Positions 49,597 to 61,649 of a DNA stretch of 64,000 nt are shown piece after piece. The number at the start of each line of letters is the position of its first letter. Position 1 is the first letter of the stretch. The DNA lies in the NCBI RefSeq assembly GCF_000801105.2, contig NC_079514.1, positions 14,982,293 to 15,046,292 of the forward strand, in the 5' to 3' direction. Both the position numbers and the translations under genes were made by a program. A model generated the notes under the pieces. It was not told where the DNA came from. It saw only the letters and a list, made by a program, of their open reading frames with translations, and did no database searches. The DNA is from Raphanus sativus. Taxonomy: Eukaryota > Streptophyta > Magnoliopsida > Brassicales > Brassicaceae.

Positions 49597-50030
49597 GTGT
49601 ATCTTCTTGCAAAATCTTTAAAGCAGAAGATGTTCAGAGTTCACACAGAGAGTAGTGCGTGCTGTAATTTCACTATGCTTCTTAAGGATTTAATAAGTAA
49701 CACAAAGTGTCTGTAGACAATGATATCAGAGACACAATTTACAAGTTCGGAATCGATTAAGCACAAGACTTTCTAACCCTAGAAGTGAGTGAGAGTACAT
49801 AAACCAATCATATAATATATAGTCTAGCAAATTGAGATGCGTCCCCGTTTTCCGGCTTAGTACAAAGGTACCTAAAAGGTTTCAGGAGTGTGTATCTTCT
49901 TGCAGAATCTAAAAATCAGAAGATGTTTGGAGCAAAGTGTGTAGTGCGTGATGTAATTTCACAATGCTTCCTAAGGATTTATAACTAATAACACAAAGTA
50001 ACTGTAGCCATGACACAACTTACAAGCTCT
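49597..50030. repeat. Diverged direct duplication of about 150 bp
   Basis: Copy 1 (49597-49748) and copy 2 (49890-50030) share GTGTATCTTCTTGCARAATC, CAGAAGATGTT, TAGTGCGTG.TGTAATTTCA, AAGGATTTA and ACACAAAGT in the same order. They lie between the complex I gene and the small-ORF region. No coding frame is shared. Confidence 0.8.
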
Positions 50031-50230
50031 CACACATTGATAAGTGCTACTGAAACTGAATCCAATACTAGTCAAACGTAACCTAACACCAAACAATCTC
50101 ATTCAATTAACAACAAAACCTGAACCTAATCTGTTGCAGAAGCACAAATCTGATTTCCAATCAAATCTAATTGAAGAACCGGTAAACCGGAGACTAACCG
50201 GGGGAAGCTGGAAGATCGAATCGATTAGGG

Positions 50231-50539
50231 CTACGCATTAGCGGTTTTAGGGATAAGAGGAACACCCTTCCCTTGTATCTTATTCTGTTTAGCCTTGGCT
50301 TCTTCCTCGCGGATCTTCTGCATCGCGAGCATCCTCTCCATCACGAGCTCGTACTCGCACTTCTCGTACACGTGGCGCTCGTCCTCGCACTTCCACGGGA
50401 GGAAGAACTCGGCCTGGCGACATTTGTTGAGCGGGATCAGGAGATGAGCGCACTGGTCTCTGTATCCGAGAGGTACTTTCGCTTCAACCATCTCTTCCTG
50501 CGTTGCGATCATCTTCTTCGATGAACCTGGAACCTCCAT
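50231..50539 (-). CDS. Mitochondrial complex I subunit NDUFB7/B18
   Basis: A single exon of 102 residues. The start MEVPGSSKKM is chosen over an ATG ten codons upstream because it matches the Arabidopsis protein (At2g02050) as I recall it. The twin CX9C motif is CAHLLIPLNKC and CEDERHVYEKC. Such proteins are imported to the intermembrane space by the MIA40 relay, which oxidises the two Cys pairs, and this one is an accessory subunit of the membrane arm of NADH dehydrogenase. The N-terminal MEVPG could be modified. The C-terminal half is a charged helix ending PLIPKTANA. No presequence is present, as usual for the family. Confidence 0.95.
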   Translation of the reverse strand: MEVPGSSKKMIATQEEMVEAKVPLGYRDQCAHLLIPLNKCRQAEFFLPWKCEDERHVYEKCEYELVMERMLAMQKIREEEAKAKQNKIQGKGVPLIPKTANA

Positions 50540-52027
50540 TTTCGTCTTCGCGATCCCTTCTCTACCCAAACCTCTCCTTTTCTTTTTTTTCTCTTTGGCG
50601 ACTCCGATTTGCTTGACCCGGACAGAGTCAGGTTTTTGTTCCGGGTCAATATTGAGCCCGTTATAAATGGGCTCAATTGATATACTAAGCCCAATTTGTT
50701 TTTATTTTCTCGACAATATTTTTTCTTTTCTTCTTTTGAACATAACTCGACAACATTTAAATTATGAGTCATTTACTTAAAGAGACACTTTTTTCTTTTT
50801 GGCATGTTAAGGCACTCACTTGAGGAACACATCTACCTTCTGCATTGGTTAAGTTTTTTAGAAATATAGTTAATTTTTATTAATTTAAAATGTTGTCATC
50901 TTTGTGGGATCAATCGTGTTTTCTTAGAAGAGTTATTAAGGTTGGGCCATATTTTCTTTTTTTTGGTATTATTAATTCACTTTCTCATCCACATATTTGT
51001 AACTGATTTTTTTTTGTTTTACAACAAATATTTAGCACTTTTTGGTACAGTAAATTATATTTTCTTTTTCTTTACATTCAAACATCCATTTTGATATATT
51101 TTATATAATTTTTAAATCAAATTTTTGAACACAAAAATCGTGGACAAAAAAGTACTAACAAGGAAAAGTTTAGAAATATGAACAAATAAATCGTGGACAA
51201 GAAAAAAATACACATTTGAGTCTTACACTTATTAGTAGATATTTAATTTATTTCAACAAAAATTATAGTGATTGATCTGAATGGATTGTGTGCACATAAC
51301 TATTGTAGATGAACAAACAAGATGTGAATATCAAATTTGTGGACACATATCATGTGAACACAAGTTGTAGATATTATTAAGTTCATATCTCATAATCTAC
51401 TGTGAACTTTATATCTTATAATATACTATATCCCAAAAATAAACCAAGTGAAAAATACATTGTTTTTTTATTATTGTTTTTTGTTTGTTTTACCCATTTA
51501 TAGTTTCTTTGTTTATTTAAATTTTAAAGTTATATTTGACAAATGTATTTGATATAGTAAATTTTGTTGTTTTTCTTTTTATATACTATAATATTTTAGT
51601 TCATATAAAAAATATCACTAAATTAATATAATTTATATGTATTATATAAATCTAACCTATATTTTGTGGCTTATAATATTATTACAATAAATTTTATAAA
51701 TTTTGTAATTATTTTTGAGAATATTAGGTAACAGTATCATTTTAAAGAATTTGATTTTATTTCTAAATTTGAAATATATATAGAATTTAAATTAAATTGG
51801 ATCTGCATAACAGAGAAGAAATATTTTAATATATAAGATATGAGAAAAAGATACAATGTAGTTAATTAATTAACCAAAAAAGAGAGAAGACACTATAGTA
51901 TAGCATATCAAAGAGAGACTCGCCTAAACAACACACGAGCTTCATAGGAACATTAACTACACAACGGATCTTGTTCGTTCTACCAAAAATCGCAAGTGAG
52001 AGGGAGTGTAGTTTGGCAGAAACATGT
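50540..52027. other. Intergenic DNA between complex I and TM9 genes
   Basis: AT-rich, with no coding region or element recognised. It contains the complex I promoter at the left and the TM9 3' end at the right. Confidence 0.6.
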
Positions 52028-54384
52028 TTACTCGCATTTAATCGACCTGTAAATGTGGCGGACGAAGAGGAGAGCTGCACGGAAGCCAACTGTTCCGAGC
52101 ATGAGGAAGAAACCGTAACAAATACAAGCCATGTAACCGAAGAAGAAAGAGGTCTGCATGAAACCAGACATGTCTGATCTCGCGTAGTAATAGTATAAGC
52201 AGTAGGCGTAGATGAACAAACCAGTCGATCCACCGCATAGGAATGATCTGCAAACAAAATATATTCAAAATCTCTACAAGGACCAAAGATGTAATACAAA
52301 TGCAACGTGATCTTTACCTCCACCACCATTCGTGATCTTCAGCTGCAAGCTGGAAGTAAGTAAGGGCAACGGTTATAAAGGCGGTGACGATCAAGAGGAT
52401 GATGAAGACGATGAAGAGGATGCTGTAAATGGTGTAGATCCTGTGACCCCAAACACTGGCAAAGATGTAATATAGCTCGATGTAGATGGCACTGAAAGGA
52501 AGAAAACCAGCCATGGCCATCTGAGGTATAGCACTCCTGTACCACGGGAGTGGCGGGATCTCACGTGGATACTTAGTGGTGCGGACAGGAGCTTGGAACT
52601 CGGCTTTGCTGTTTTTACCGGCGATGCCACCCAATACAAGCAAAGGAGAAGTCACTAAGGTCCATATAAGGACGATCACAACAATGGTTCCAAAGGGGAG
52701 AGCTGCGGTTGCGCTGTAGGCGATTGCGACGGTGTTTAGGAAGCAGAAAGTGAGGAAGAGCGGGCCACAGAAGAGACCTCCAGTGAGTAATAAGTTTCTC
52801 ACCTGAGAGAAAACAAGTGAGAGAAGCTTTATTTATTGCTCTGTTTTTTAAAAGAGAGTTATTTGAGGGATTTATCACTTACCCAGTTCTTTCCTTCGAG
52901 TTGACAGTAGAAAGAGGAGGCGGTGTATCCGGCGATCCCGGAGGTAAGAGCATAGATAACGACTAAAGCTGTGAAGAGTGCTCCTCGGTTGTATGGATAG
53001 AACACTCCAACAAGTGAAAGCATGAAGATGAATATGGTCCTGATGACATATGAGTGAGAAACAACAGTTAGTGATTGGCAATAAAGAAATAAAAGATGGG
53101 AATAAAAAAGAGAGAGATTTTACAGAGTGAATAGTTGAGTGCCGCTGCCGAGTGATGCAGCAAAGAGAGATTTGTTCTTTGGGAACCGGAACACATCCCC
53201 GTGAATGTACTTCCATCCAGTTTCCTCTTGATCATCAGCAGCTTCCTCATCTTGAGCATACCTTTAAGGATGGGACAAAGAGTATATAATCAGAGAAACA
53301 CTCAATCACATGAAAAGAGTAGAAGAGCATTTTGAAAGCTTACTTCATGAAATCATTCTTGAGGACACGCATCAAGATCGTGGCAAGGAAACCAGTCAAA
53401 AGCAGGACAGTAACACAAGAGTTGATAATGGAAAACCAGTGAATCTCCAAGTGATGAGGAAGAGAAGAAGACATGGCGTACTTATCCATCCTCTTCTCGA
53501 AAGGAGTCTCCGTCTCCTTCCACTTGACAGTATACGTAAACTCGGCATCAACTTCCTTGTCCTCGGTTAGATCCACAAGCGAATGAGGATCCATCCTAGC
53601 ATTGATCTCAATCACTCTGTCCCCGTTGTACAGAATCTCAAACTGGATGTGCTTGTAAAGGAAGTACTTGAACTCTGTCGGATCAGATTTGCCCTCTTTC
53701 TCGACCTTCCCAATGAAACCCCAGATAGGGAGATCATCGTAGTACATCTGAAAGTAATAGTCTTTCTCAACAGCTCTTCGGAACTGTTCAACTTCTTCTC
53801 TGCTAAGCTTCTTTTTGCAGTACGTCTCAGAGTCTTTCTCGTCTCTGAAGTTGAGCTTATAAGGAGCACTCACGAGCCTGTCACCATTCAATACCTCACC
53901 GAGAGCTTCCTTCTTATCTTTCACTCCCTCTGCAAAAAGAAACAACAAATCAAACAACAAATCGGAGAAAATAACAGAGAGAGACATTGAGTTTCTGAGA
54001 TCTCACGCATAACAGATTCAATTGCAATTTAATTAAATAGCCTAGTGAGAGAGAATCACAGGGATCGAACCTGGAACACAGAAGGGAAGATCAAAGTACC
54101 GATACGTCTCACTGCAATCAATCATTCATCAAGCATTATTGAAATGGGAGTACCATTCGCATGTATAGATAACGATCAATGTCTCTGTCTCTCAGATCTA
54201 AAGCTAAAAATTGACGAGCAAGTTAGAATTGTTGTTGTTACCTGGGATTGTGAAACGGACCGACCTTGTTGACGTAGAGTGGAACAGAGTCGCCTTCTTT
54301 GTAACGGTGGTCCGAGGCATCGGATCTGACGATTCCGGCGGCGGAGAAGAGGAGAGCTCCGAGGAGGAGGAGCAGGGTCGTCAT
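52028..54384 (-). CDS. Transmembrane nine superfamily (endomembrane-70) protein
   Basis: Seven exons: 54242-54384, 54071-54111, 53344-53929, 53124-53261, 52883-53039, 52318-52802 and 52028-52247. All are in phase and give 589 residues. A signal peptide ([20 protein letters not shown]) precedes a luminal region of about 200 residues that starts with [20 protein letters not shown]. Nine hydrophobic spans follow, the first near [18 protein letters not shown]. The C-terminus RSIKCE carries the KXD/E signal known to hold these proteins in the Golgi. The family takes part in endomembrane trafficking and adhesion. It appears orthologous to At2g01970 from memory. Confidence 0.96.
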
Positions 54385-54670
54385 GGTGTGTTCTGTGAGG
54401 TGAAGAGAATATTGAGATCTGAGTTTGCTTTTATATTTTGGGGAAACGTAAATGGGAAAAAGATCGACCAATTTTTATTTTGAGAAATTTTTATAACTTT
54501 TTTTACTGAATTAAGTTTACAATATAAATTTCCATTTTAGGTAATATCTAATATCTTTCTAATTTAATATTTTCTATTGGTAGGTTGGTTCACTTGTGGA
54601 TATGAAATCAGCATTGACCATTTGTGGAAGTAAACACTTTGAGGGTGATGGGTTAAGATGTATATTATGG
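54385..54670. other. Upstream region of the TM9 gene
   Basis: Short promoter region between the TM9 start and the left terminus of the PIF-like element. AT-rich, with no motif assigned. Confidence 0.5.
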
Positions 54671-54880
54671 GGGGCTTATTGTACTAGGAATTTGAGAGAA
54701 TTTTGGTTTTTGTTCAAATCTCTCCTTATTGTATCTAGTATTTATAAAAGTTCTATCAAATCTAACCTTATTGAATTGATCATTTATTCAAACCCCTTAA
54801 AATCTCTCCTTATTGGAAAATAGGGATTTCACTCATAATATTCATCAAGAGTATTTGTAATTATTAGATAATAAGATTTT

Positions 54881-57096
54881 GAGAAATTACTCAGATTGAC
54901 TCTAATCTTACATGTAATGACTTGAATAACTCATATATTTTTGTATTAACTAGAATAACTCTCAAGAGAAACAAAAATACCAAAAGACCAGCCCAACCAC
55001 CATTATTCACTGTTTTGCCATTTTATTTTATTAATATGAAAAACTTTTTAATTGTGTAAAAAAAAAAAGAAAGTCTCCTTCTCTCTTACAGGAATCGTCG
55101 ACAGGAAAAAAAAAACCAGAAACTTGCGACTTCTTCTCCTAGGCTCATCTCTGATCTCAGACAGATCCTTCTCCGTCACCGCCTTCGAAGGTCACGGACG
55201 TCTTCGATTCCGAACACCCCAACCCCATCTCTTCTTCCTGTTTGTTGCGAGAGAGAAACCCTAACTCCACACCACCGCCTGCAATTCCCAGAAACTTAAA
55301 CTCGTAAGTTATAAATCCATCTTAATTTTGCTTGTTGCTCTTTGTTGTTAACATTATTTGATTGATTGTAATTTTAAATTTTGGAAACCCTATTTCCCAA
55401 ATCCCCTTTTCCTCTGAAGTTCAATTCCAAACACGTAATTGGGTTTTTTTTATTGAATTCATAGGTTGGCTATACAACACTAGAATTTTTTTTTTGAAAC
55501 CCTTGTTTCTATATAAGACAGCAATGACTTTTGACGATTTGTACTGACTGAGCCTATTGTGTTTGTTGTTTATCGCAGGATGGCCTCATCTTCTGCTATT
55601 AAAATGTATACTCCGCGTTTATATGAAGTTGGGCTGTTATTTCTCAAATCTTCAGATGGTTGAAAAAAATGTTGGTGCAGACGCTTGGCTTGAGTTGCGG
55701 GAATCTGCTATTGGAGTGATTATCAAGCTGAAGGAATCAGAATACACTTGGTCTGCAAAATATGTTCACTACTTTCTAACCAATCAATTTGCAGTAAAGA
55801 GATTATCAAACTCCATAAAAATTGTTTCATACGAAGGGAAAGATAGTCATACAGTTCATAGTTGTGTTCATACTCTGGTTGTTGTCTTGCTCTAGGAAGA
55901 TGTTTTTTCAGATATATTTAAATCATATGGCTGTATCTGTATGTATATTGTCCCACATATTAACATGAGTCTCTGTTAACATTGTAAGACTTTGCTAAAT
56001 CTTATATATATATTTGGTTGAAAATAAACGTCTATCATTAGCGTAATATGAGCAATAAGATGGTTAAACAGTTCTTAGTGATTTTGAAAAAAAAACTAAA
56101 TGAAATACGAACATGAAAATGTAATGAAACATCAAAAGAGTATACCTTCAAATGTAGCACCAACCAAAATGAAATCCAATGACCAAATCCTCAAACTAAA
56201 TTGAATGCACATCAGTTAAGATATTTTGGTGATTAAACAACCATGTTTCTCCAAGCAATAAGGATTGCAACAAATGATTAAACAACCATGAAAGAGACAA
56301 CCCGAAAAAGAAGAAAATAGGGATAAAAGAGATGACGACAACCGGATTTTTTTTACCTAATTCTGAGTTTAATTGACCTAAAAATATACCAAATTCAAAA
56401 TTATTGTAAACCGGATCAAAATTAGAATTGCTTTACATAAACAAAAAAATCTGCCAACAATTTTAAGTCGGTTATATAAAGTCTGCCATCGAAATTTAGA
56501 TGAATTTAGCCAGAAATTAGAATTATGTCCCACTCTAGTAATTAATATTTATTTAAAAATCTACTGTCAAAGACTACAATTTAAAAAATCTGCCACCAAA
56601 TGAATACAAAAGTCTGCCGTAAAATGAAATCGGGCAAACATATCTATCAGCAAAATATATGTCTATTTCCGATAAACATATCTGTCTCAAAACTCTTGAC
56701 TACTTCAAAAAAAAACTTGTGACTTCAACAAATCGGTTACTACATATGACAGATTAAAATAGATAAATCTATCAACAATCTTAAATCGGCCACAAAAATC
56801 TGCTGGATTAAAAAATCTGTCGTACTAGAAAAGTCTGTCACCATATACTTGGCAGATATATATTTTACAACAGTTTTTTATAACAGACTTATCTTACGAT
56901 AGATTTGTTTTTTGATAAATAAATCTGCCGTCGATTTTTTTTTAAATAATTTAAATGGCATTTTTGTAATATTACTTTTTGATTATAACTAGAGTCAAGG
57001 GTATTTTTGGCCATAAAATAATGTTAGTAATTTTAAACTTTTAAGAGTTATTCTAATAATTTTTCAACTAATTTGAGTCATTCTAGTATACCTCCC
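54881..57096. mobile_element. Deleted MULE related to the Kaonashi element
   Basis: A perfect 9-bp target duplication TAAGATTTT flanks it (54872-54880 and 57097-57105). The left end GAGAAATTACTCAGATTGAC matches the right end of the complete MULE at 29077. The right end, on the minus strand (ATACTAGAATGACTCAAATT and onward), matches the left end of the complete MULE at 21332. It therefore lies in the opposite orientation. It kept a DUF1985 remnant and subterminal arrays (56340-56940) but lost mudrA and the ULP domain. Length is 2,216 bp. Confidence 0.9.
55581..55895 (+). pseudogene. DUF1985 remnant in the deleted MULE
   Basis: It starts MASSSAIKMYTPRLYEVG, parallel to the first exon of the ULP gene (MASSSGNRKYPPRLYQIG). 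It continues in another frame with NVGADAWLELRESAIGVIIK and ESEYTWSAKYVHYFLTNQFA. It then jumps to a region matching the later part of that exon (SIKIVSYEG, TVHSCVHTL), so an internal deletion and at least one frameshift are present. No protease domain remains. Confidence 0.85.
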
Positions 57097-57329
57097 TAAG
57101 ATTTTTAGCCAAATTTTACTAGAAACAAATACCATCTAATGAGATGGTATTTCAAATAAACAAAACAAATGTTCCATCGAAGAAAGATACGGTTCCATCT
57201 TCTACAACTGACTATTTTCTTCTCATCCTCACAGACACGTTATATGAGTCTCGAAGTGACTCACCAGCACAACTCCCCCACTGAACTTCTCTAGTACATC
57301 TGCCAACACATCTATTACGCCTTCTTGTC

Positions 57330-57695
57330 ATCGAAGGTTTCATGCTCTTTTCCTTGGAATCAAACGACCCTTACTCTGATTTCAAGAGATCCATGGAGGC
57401 GATGGTTGAGGCACAAACGCTTCACCACGACTGGAGAAGCCTCGAGAAGCTTCTCTTCCAGTTCTTGAAAGTCAACGCCAAGACCAGCCATCGATACATC
57501 TTCGCCGCTTTTATAGATCTTCTCTTGAACTCAACACTGCACACGAATGAACCCATCAATATCAACATTGCCAAAGACGATGTGAACGGATTCTCGGCCA
57601 CACGCGCCACCGTCGGAGAAGCAAGTACTTCTTGTTGTAACAGTATGAGTTGCCAAAGACGATCTGGCAACGTGTTTTTTGGATTATTAGTATGA
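57330..57695 (+). pseudogene. Captured OVATE family protein (OFP) fragment
   Basis: The frame contains ESNDPYSDFKRSMEAMVEAQ, then LHHDWRSLEKLLFQFLKVNA and SHRYIFAAFIDLLL. This is the C-terminal OVATE domain (DPYxDFxxSMxEMVEA ... LxxFLxVNxKxxHxxIxxAFxDLL). The upstream half of an OFP is not present in an open frame; a stop lies at about 57284. OFPs are nuclear repressors that bind TALE homeodomain proteins. The fragment sits between the nested MULE and the right end of the PIF-like element, so it is probably transposon-captured cargo. The spliced or translated product, if any, is unknown. Confidence 0.8.
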
Positions 57696-57983
57696 GATGG
57701 TTTATGTCAAAAGTTGCAGCCAGGTGAGTACGTTTTATTCTATGACTTTTGAAATTGATTACGTTTCTGTACGTGATTTGCATAACTTCTGGTTACTTTT
57801 TATTGTTAGGAAATGTTTTTTTAGAGATCTTAACAATTTTACATTTTTATTTTTATTTTAAAAATCTACCAAATCCTTCATCAAAATCTTTATTGAAATC
57901 CTTAAAATCCAAATAACTTCAGCTAAATCCCATCATATATGAAATCCCTAGTATTTTTTCAAATCCCTGTTCCAATAAGCCCC

Positions 57984-59416
57984 ACTAAGAATTTTTTAGT
58001 GTAGAACTTAGAAAATGATTGGTTTGGATTGTGGATGTAAAAACTTTGCTATAAAATTTAGTCCGTATTTTTTTATCGTAGCTTTATGTTATTTTGTTGT
58101 AGAAATACGCTACAGCTTTTAGGACAATTTAATAGTTGCTTTTAAGAAAGGAAAACAAAACATGAATATGTAATGATGTAGCTTTATTTTTTATCTCTCT
58201 TATTTATTTTACTTATTTTAAATAAATAAACTCTTATCAATTATAATGTAGCTATTTTAAAAGTTAAATTTTGTGTCAAATTTCAATTGATTACTAATCA
58301 TGATTTCGTTTTATTTTTTAAAGATACTGTAAAATACAATTAAGCAAACAAAAATTACATCTTAATTTATTAGGCTATAGAATCTATAAACTAAAAAACA
58401 AATATCTATAATATCAAATAAATAAAAAGTTGTAGATACACTTTATTACTATTTAGATATTACCTTTTACAATAATTTATTTTAGTTTTAAAATAACATT
58501 GTAAAGGGAAACTTTCCAAAAAAAAATTATAAAATAATTTCTTTTAACCAAAATAGCACATAAAAAGAAAAATGATCAAAAGAAATTTCATTAAAAAAGA
58601 AGAACATCCTTCTACTCTTATCTAATAAATATATACATATAAATAAATATTTTTAAAAAGCTTTTTAAAATTTTTTATTGAATCAATTTGATTCCTTTAT
58701 TGGAACTTTTTTAATTTTGTGAAATTTTATTTTGAAAATATGTTGAAACTATTATTATTATTATTTTCAAATTTAAATTATTATTTATAATCTTAAACTT
58801 TATCCCTTAAATCTGAACCATAAATAAATATTATTTAAATATAGGGATATATGTGTCTTTTTATCTCTTTAATGAAACTTTTTGTTCATTTTGATGTTTG
58901 TGTACTATATTTATGATTGAAAATAATTTAGTGATATGCAAAGAAATTTCTCTTTTAAATAAAAATATAAATGTATTAACTCATTATATTAAATAATAGT
59001 AAATTTTGATAATGTATGATTTATATAATAAATATAACTTATTTTAATTCAAAAATTATTATATATATATAAATTTATATAATTAAAAATAAATTAATTA
59101 CGATACAAATTTATAAAAGATGAAAACATAAAATATTCTTTTCAGTATGACATTTTTTGATATACTTATTGGGTAAAAGAAGAAAATAGAATTTTAAATA
59201 ATAATAAAATATTCTATAAGTTCGATAATTATAAATATCGTAAAAATATCATTACTATTGATATTTGTGAATAACTTGTGAGTGTATTGGCAATAACTTA
59301 TTTTGTTAATTTTTGAATTAACAATACACTTACTTATATATTAGTATTATTATTAGTGCGGATAAAACAAATATCTTGAAACTCCTATATGTTTCACTAT
59401 AAAATATAATGTAAAA
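57984..59416. other. AT-rich intergenic DNA
   Basis: No coding region seen on either strand; base composition is strongly AT-rich from 58170 on. No complete repeat element recognised. Confidence 0.55.
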
Positions 59417-60157
59417 CTAGATTTTGAGCCGCCCTTTTTAAGGGCGGATATATTTTTTAAGGGCAATATATTTTTGTTGGAAAATTATTTTACGTAATAA
59501 AATTTATGATTTTTGATAAATTATATATTTTATTTTTTTACGAAATTTATCTTAAATTTCCTTATTTGAATTATTTTTGTTACTTTTAATATGACTAAAT
59601 TTTAGAAGACTCTAAATAACTCTAACCCGTAATATGATTTTATTTATTTAAACCGAAGTTAAACTTATTTTATACTGATTTTTTTAAATTTGAATAAAAT
59701 ATTTTATATATTCAACACTCTTGTATTGAAAAATTCATTTGTGCATTTCAAAACATTTTCGATAATTTTATTAAATTTAGTTTATGTGATTTAGTTTTTA
59801 TTTTAAATGAAAATATTTTTTATGAGTTGAAATAATTCAGACCCGTATTATGATTTTGTTGATTTAATCATTTGTTATTTCACCTTGATTTTATTTTGAG
59901 GTTTCATTTAATAAATGTTTTCAAATAATTAATAATGGTAAATATTTATTGGAAACATATGGTGCAAACATTTAGGAAACAAAATTTTCAAAAAAGCTAA
60001 GAATTGAATTATATTAAATACTTTTTAATGTAATTGCAAAATAATGACTTTTGATTGGTTGCAAATAATGCTGCAAAAAAGGTACAGACAATTTTTATAA
60101 TTACTTAGAAATTTTAAAGGTAGATTCAAAAACAGTCATCTGCTTTAATAGTATAGA
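59417..60157 (-). mobile_element. Short Helitron, minus orientation
   Basis: The left border is CTAG after an A. On the minus strand it is preceded by the stem-loop CCGCCCTT-AAA-AAGGGCGG. The right border on the minus strand starts TCTATACTATTAAAGCAGAT after an A. It is 741 bp with no coding capacity. Its ends differ from those of the other Helitrons here, so it is a separate family. Confidence 0.8.
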
Positions 60158-60583
60158 TAAAAATGATTTAGTATAAGACATGTTTACTCTATAAACAAGA
60201 TACATTGCTTATTATTTTATTTTCTATTCTAAAATAGAATAACATTAGAATAAAATTAAACTATATTATAGTCTTCTATTTCCAAGAAAAATAGAGTGAA
60301 TCAAAATAAGATAAAGAAGAAAATATAAGACAGACACAGTTATGTTCTTGTGCCTTGCCCCAGTAAACGTAAGCTCATAATTTAAAGGATCTAAGTAGGT
60401 TTTAGAGTGGCCCAATAAGAATTATTTAAAAGCCTATTAATAATAATATCAAAGCCCAACAGACGAATCATATCTGCAAATTATGAAAACGTGTTTAGAA
60501 GTTAAAACACAACAATCTGTATATAATTGTGATCATTATACCATTACTAACAACTTCGACAGAGAAATTAAAAATATAAATAA
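60158..60583. other. Intergenic DNA between Helitron and PIF-like element
   Basis: AT-rich, with no feature recognised. Confidence 0.5.
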
Positions 60584-61523
60584 GGCCTTCATTGGTAGAG
60601 CATTAGCATTAGCATTATGCTCCACATTATCCAATCAACATTTGTTAGAAAATCATTTAGAAAAACATTTACTAAATGCTAATGTTCTCCAAATGCTCTC
60701 TGGCAAATGCTCTCATATGAAGCTTTTGGAAGAGCATTTGCATTTACAATTTATAAATTTAAGAAATAAATATAATAAGTTCATTTATTTGATTTAATAA
60801 TATCATAAAATTATTTTTATATCCAGAAAATGAAATTTTGATTTATAAAATAAATTTACAATATAAATATTTTTTAAAAATAGTATTTCACATTTAAAAT
60901 ATAATATAATTATATAAATTATATTATATTTTAAATGCAGAATATTATTTTTAGAATAGATATTTTAATTGTAAATTTTATTTTTAAATAAAATTTTCAA
61001 TATAAACATAATTTTGAAATTAGTATATAAAATAAATTAATTATATCTCTTTTATATATTAATATATAAAATAAAAAGATATATATATATATATATATAA
61101 TGATAATTTATTTATTTTGTTTAATAATATTAAAATTATTTATATCCAAAAATAAATTTAGATTTTATTTATTTTATTTAATAATATTCAAAATTATTTT
61201 ATATCCAAAAATTATATTTAAAAAATTATATTTTTTAAATAATAATATGTCACATTTAAAATTAATTTAATTTTGTTATTAATTGAGATTCATTATTTTT
61301 AATAACAAATATATTATTAATATATATATTATAATTTAATATATATAATTTTAAAAATAAATATATTATAATACTAACTTTTATAAAAAAAATTAAATTT
61401 TATACTGCTACTACTTTACCAATCATCTTAGTAAAAGTTTTAATAAGAGCATACAGCTTCTACAGCATACTGCTTCTACAGCATACTGCTACTGCTTCTT
61501 CATCAGCTGTACCAATCGAGGCC
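60584..61523. mobile_element. PIF/Harbinger-like non-autonomous element
   Basis: The ends GGCCTTCATTGGTAGAGC and, on the other strand, GGCCTCGATTGGTACAGC form the inverted repeat. They are flanked by a TAA trinucleotide on both sides (60581-60583 and 61524-61526), the PIF/Harbinger duplication size. Subterminal repeats are GCATTAGCATTAGCATTATG at the left and two tandem CTTCTACAGCATACTG units at the right. The core is AT-rich and has no gene. Confidence 0.75.
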
Positions 61524-61649
61524 TAAATCGTTTCTTGGTTCGAGTAATACAAGTTGAGAAAATAGTGAGGTCGATATCCACAAGTCTTATCTTTACGTCG
61601 TCAACAAGTAGAAAAATCGTTATCGCAAAAGATCAGATTGTTGTTATTG

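Larger units (their letters stand above)
46030..50230. other. Intergenic DNA downstream of the complex I gene
   Basis: No gene is supported. A minus-strand frame at 48992-49306 contains MILFHLTLFFILLLCSNSYS, which looks like a signal peptide, but the short tail matches no peptide family I know. The stretch holds a MITE (47939-48301), a micro-insertion (48456-48482) and two sets of direct repeats. The phrase TAAAACCTAACTGGATT occurs at about 46941 and 46983, 25 bp apart. Confidence 0.5.
54671..57983. mobile_element. PIF-like composite with OVATE gene fragment and nested MULE
   Basis: The left end GGGGCTTATTGTACTAGGAA and, on the other strand, the right end GGGGCTTATTGGAACAGGGA form an inverted repeat of at least 25 bp with few mismatches. 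Internal CCTTATTG motifs recur near the left end. The target duplication is unclear (TTA to the left, TAA to the right after shifting). Inside lie a complete 2.2-kb MULE with its own duplication and a plus-strand OVATE-family gene fragment. Without the MULE the element would be about 1.1 kb. Assignment to PIF/Harbinger rests on the GGGG..TTATTGG terminus and is tentative. Confidence 0.6.
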
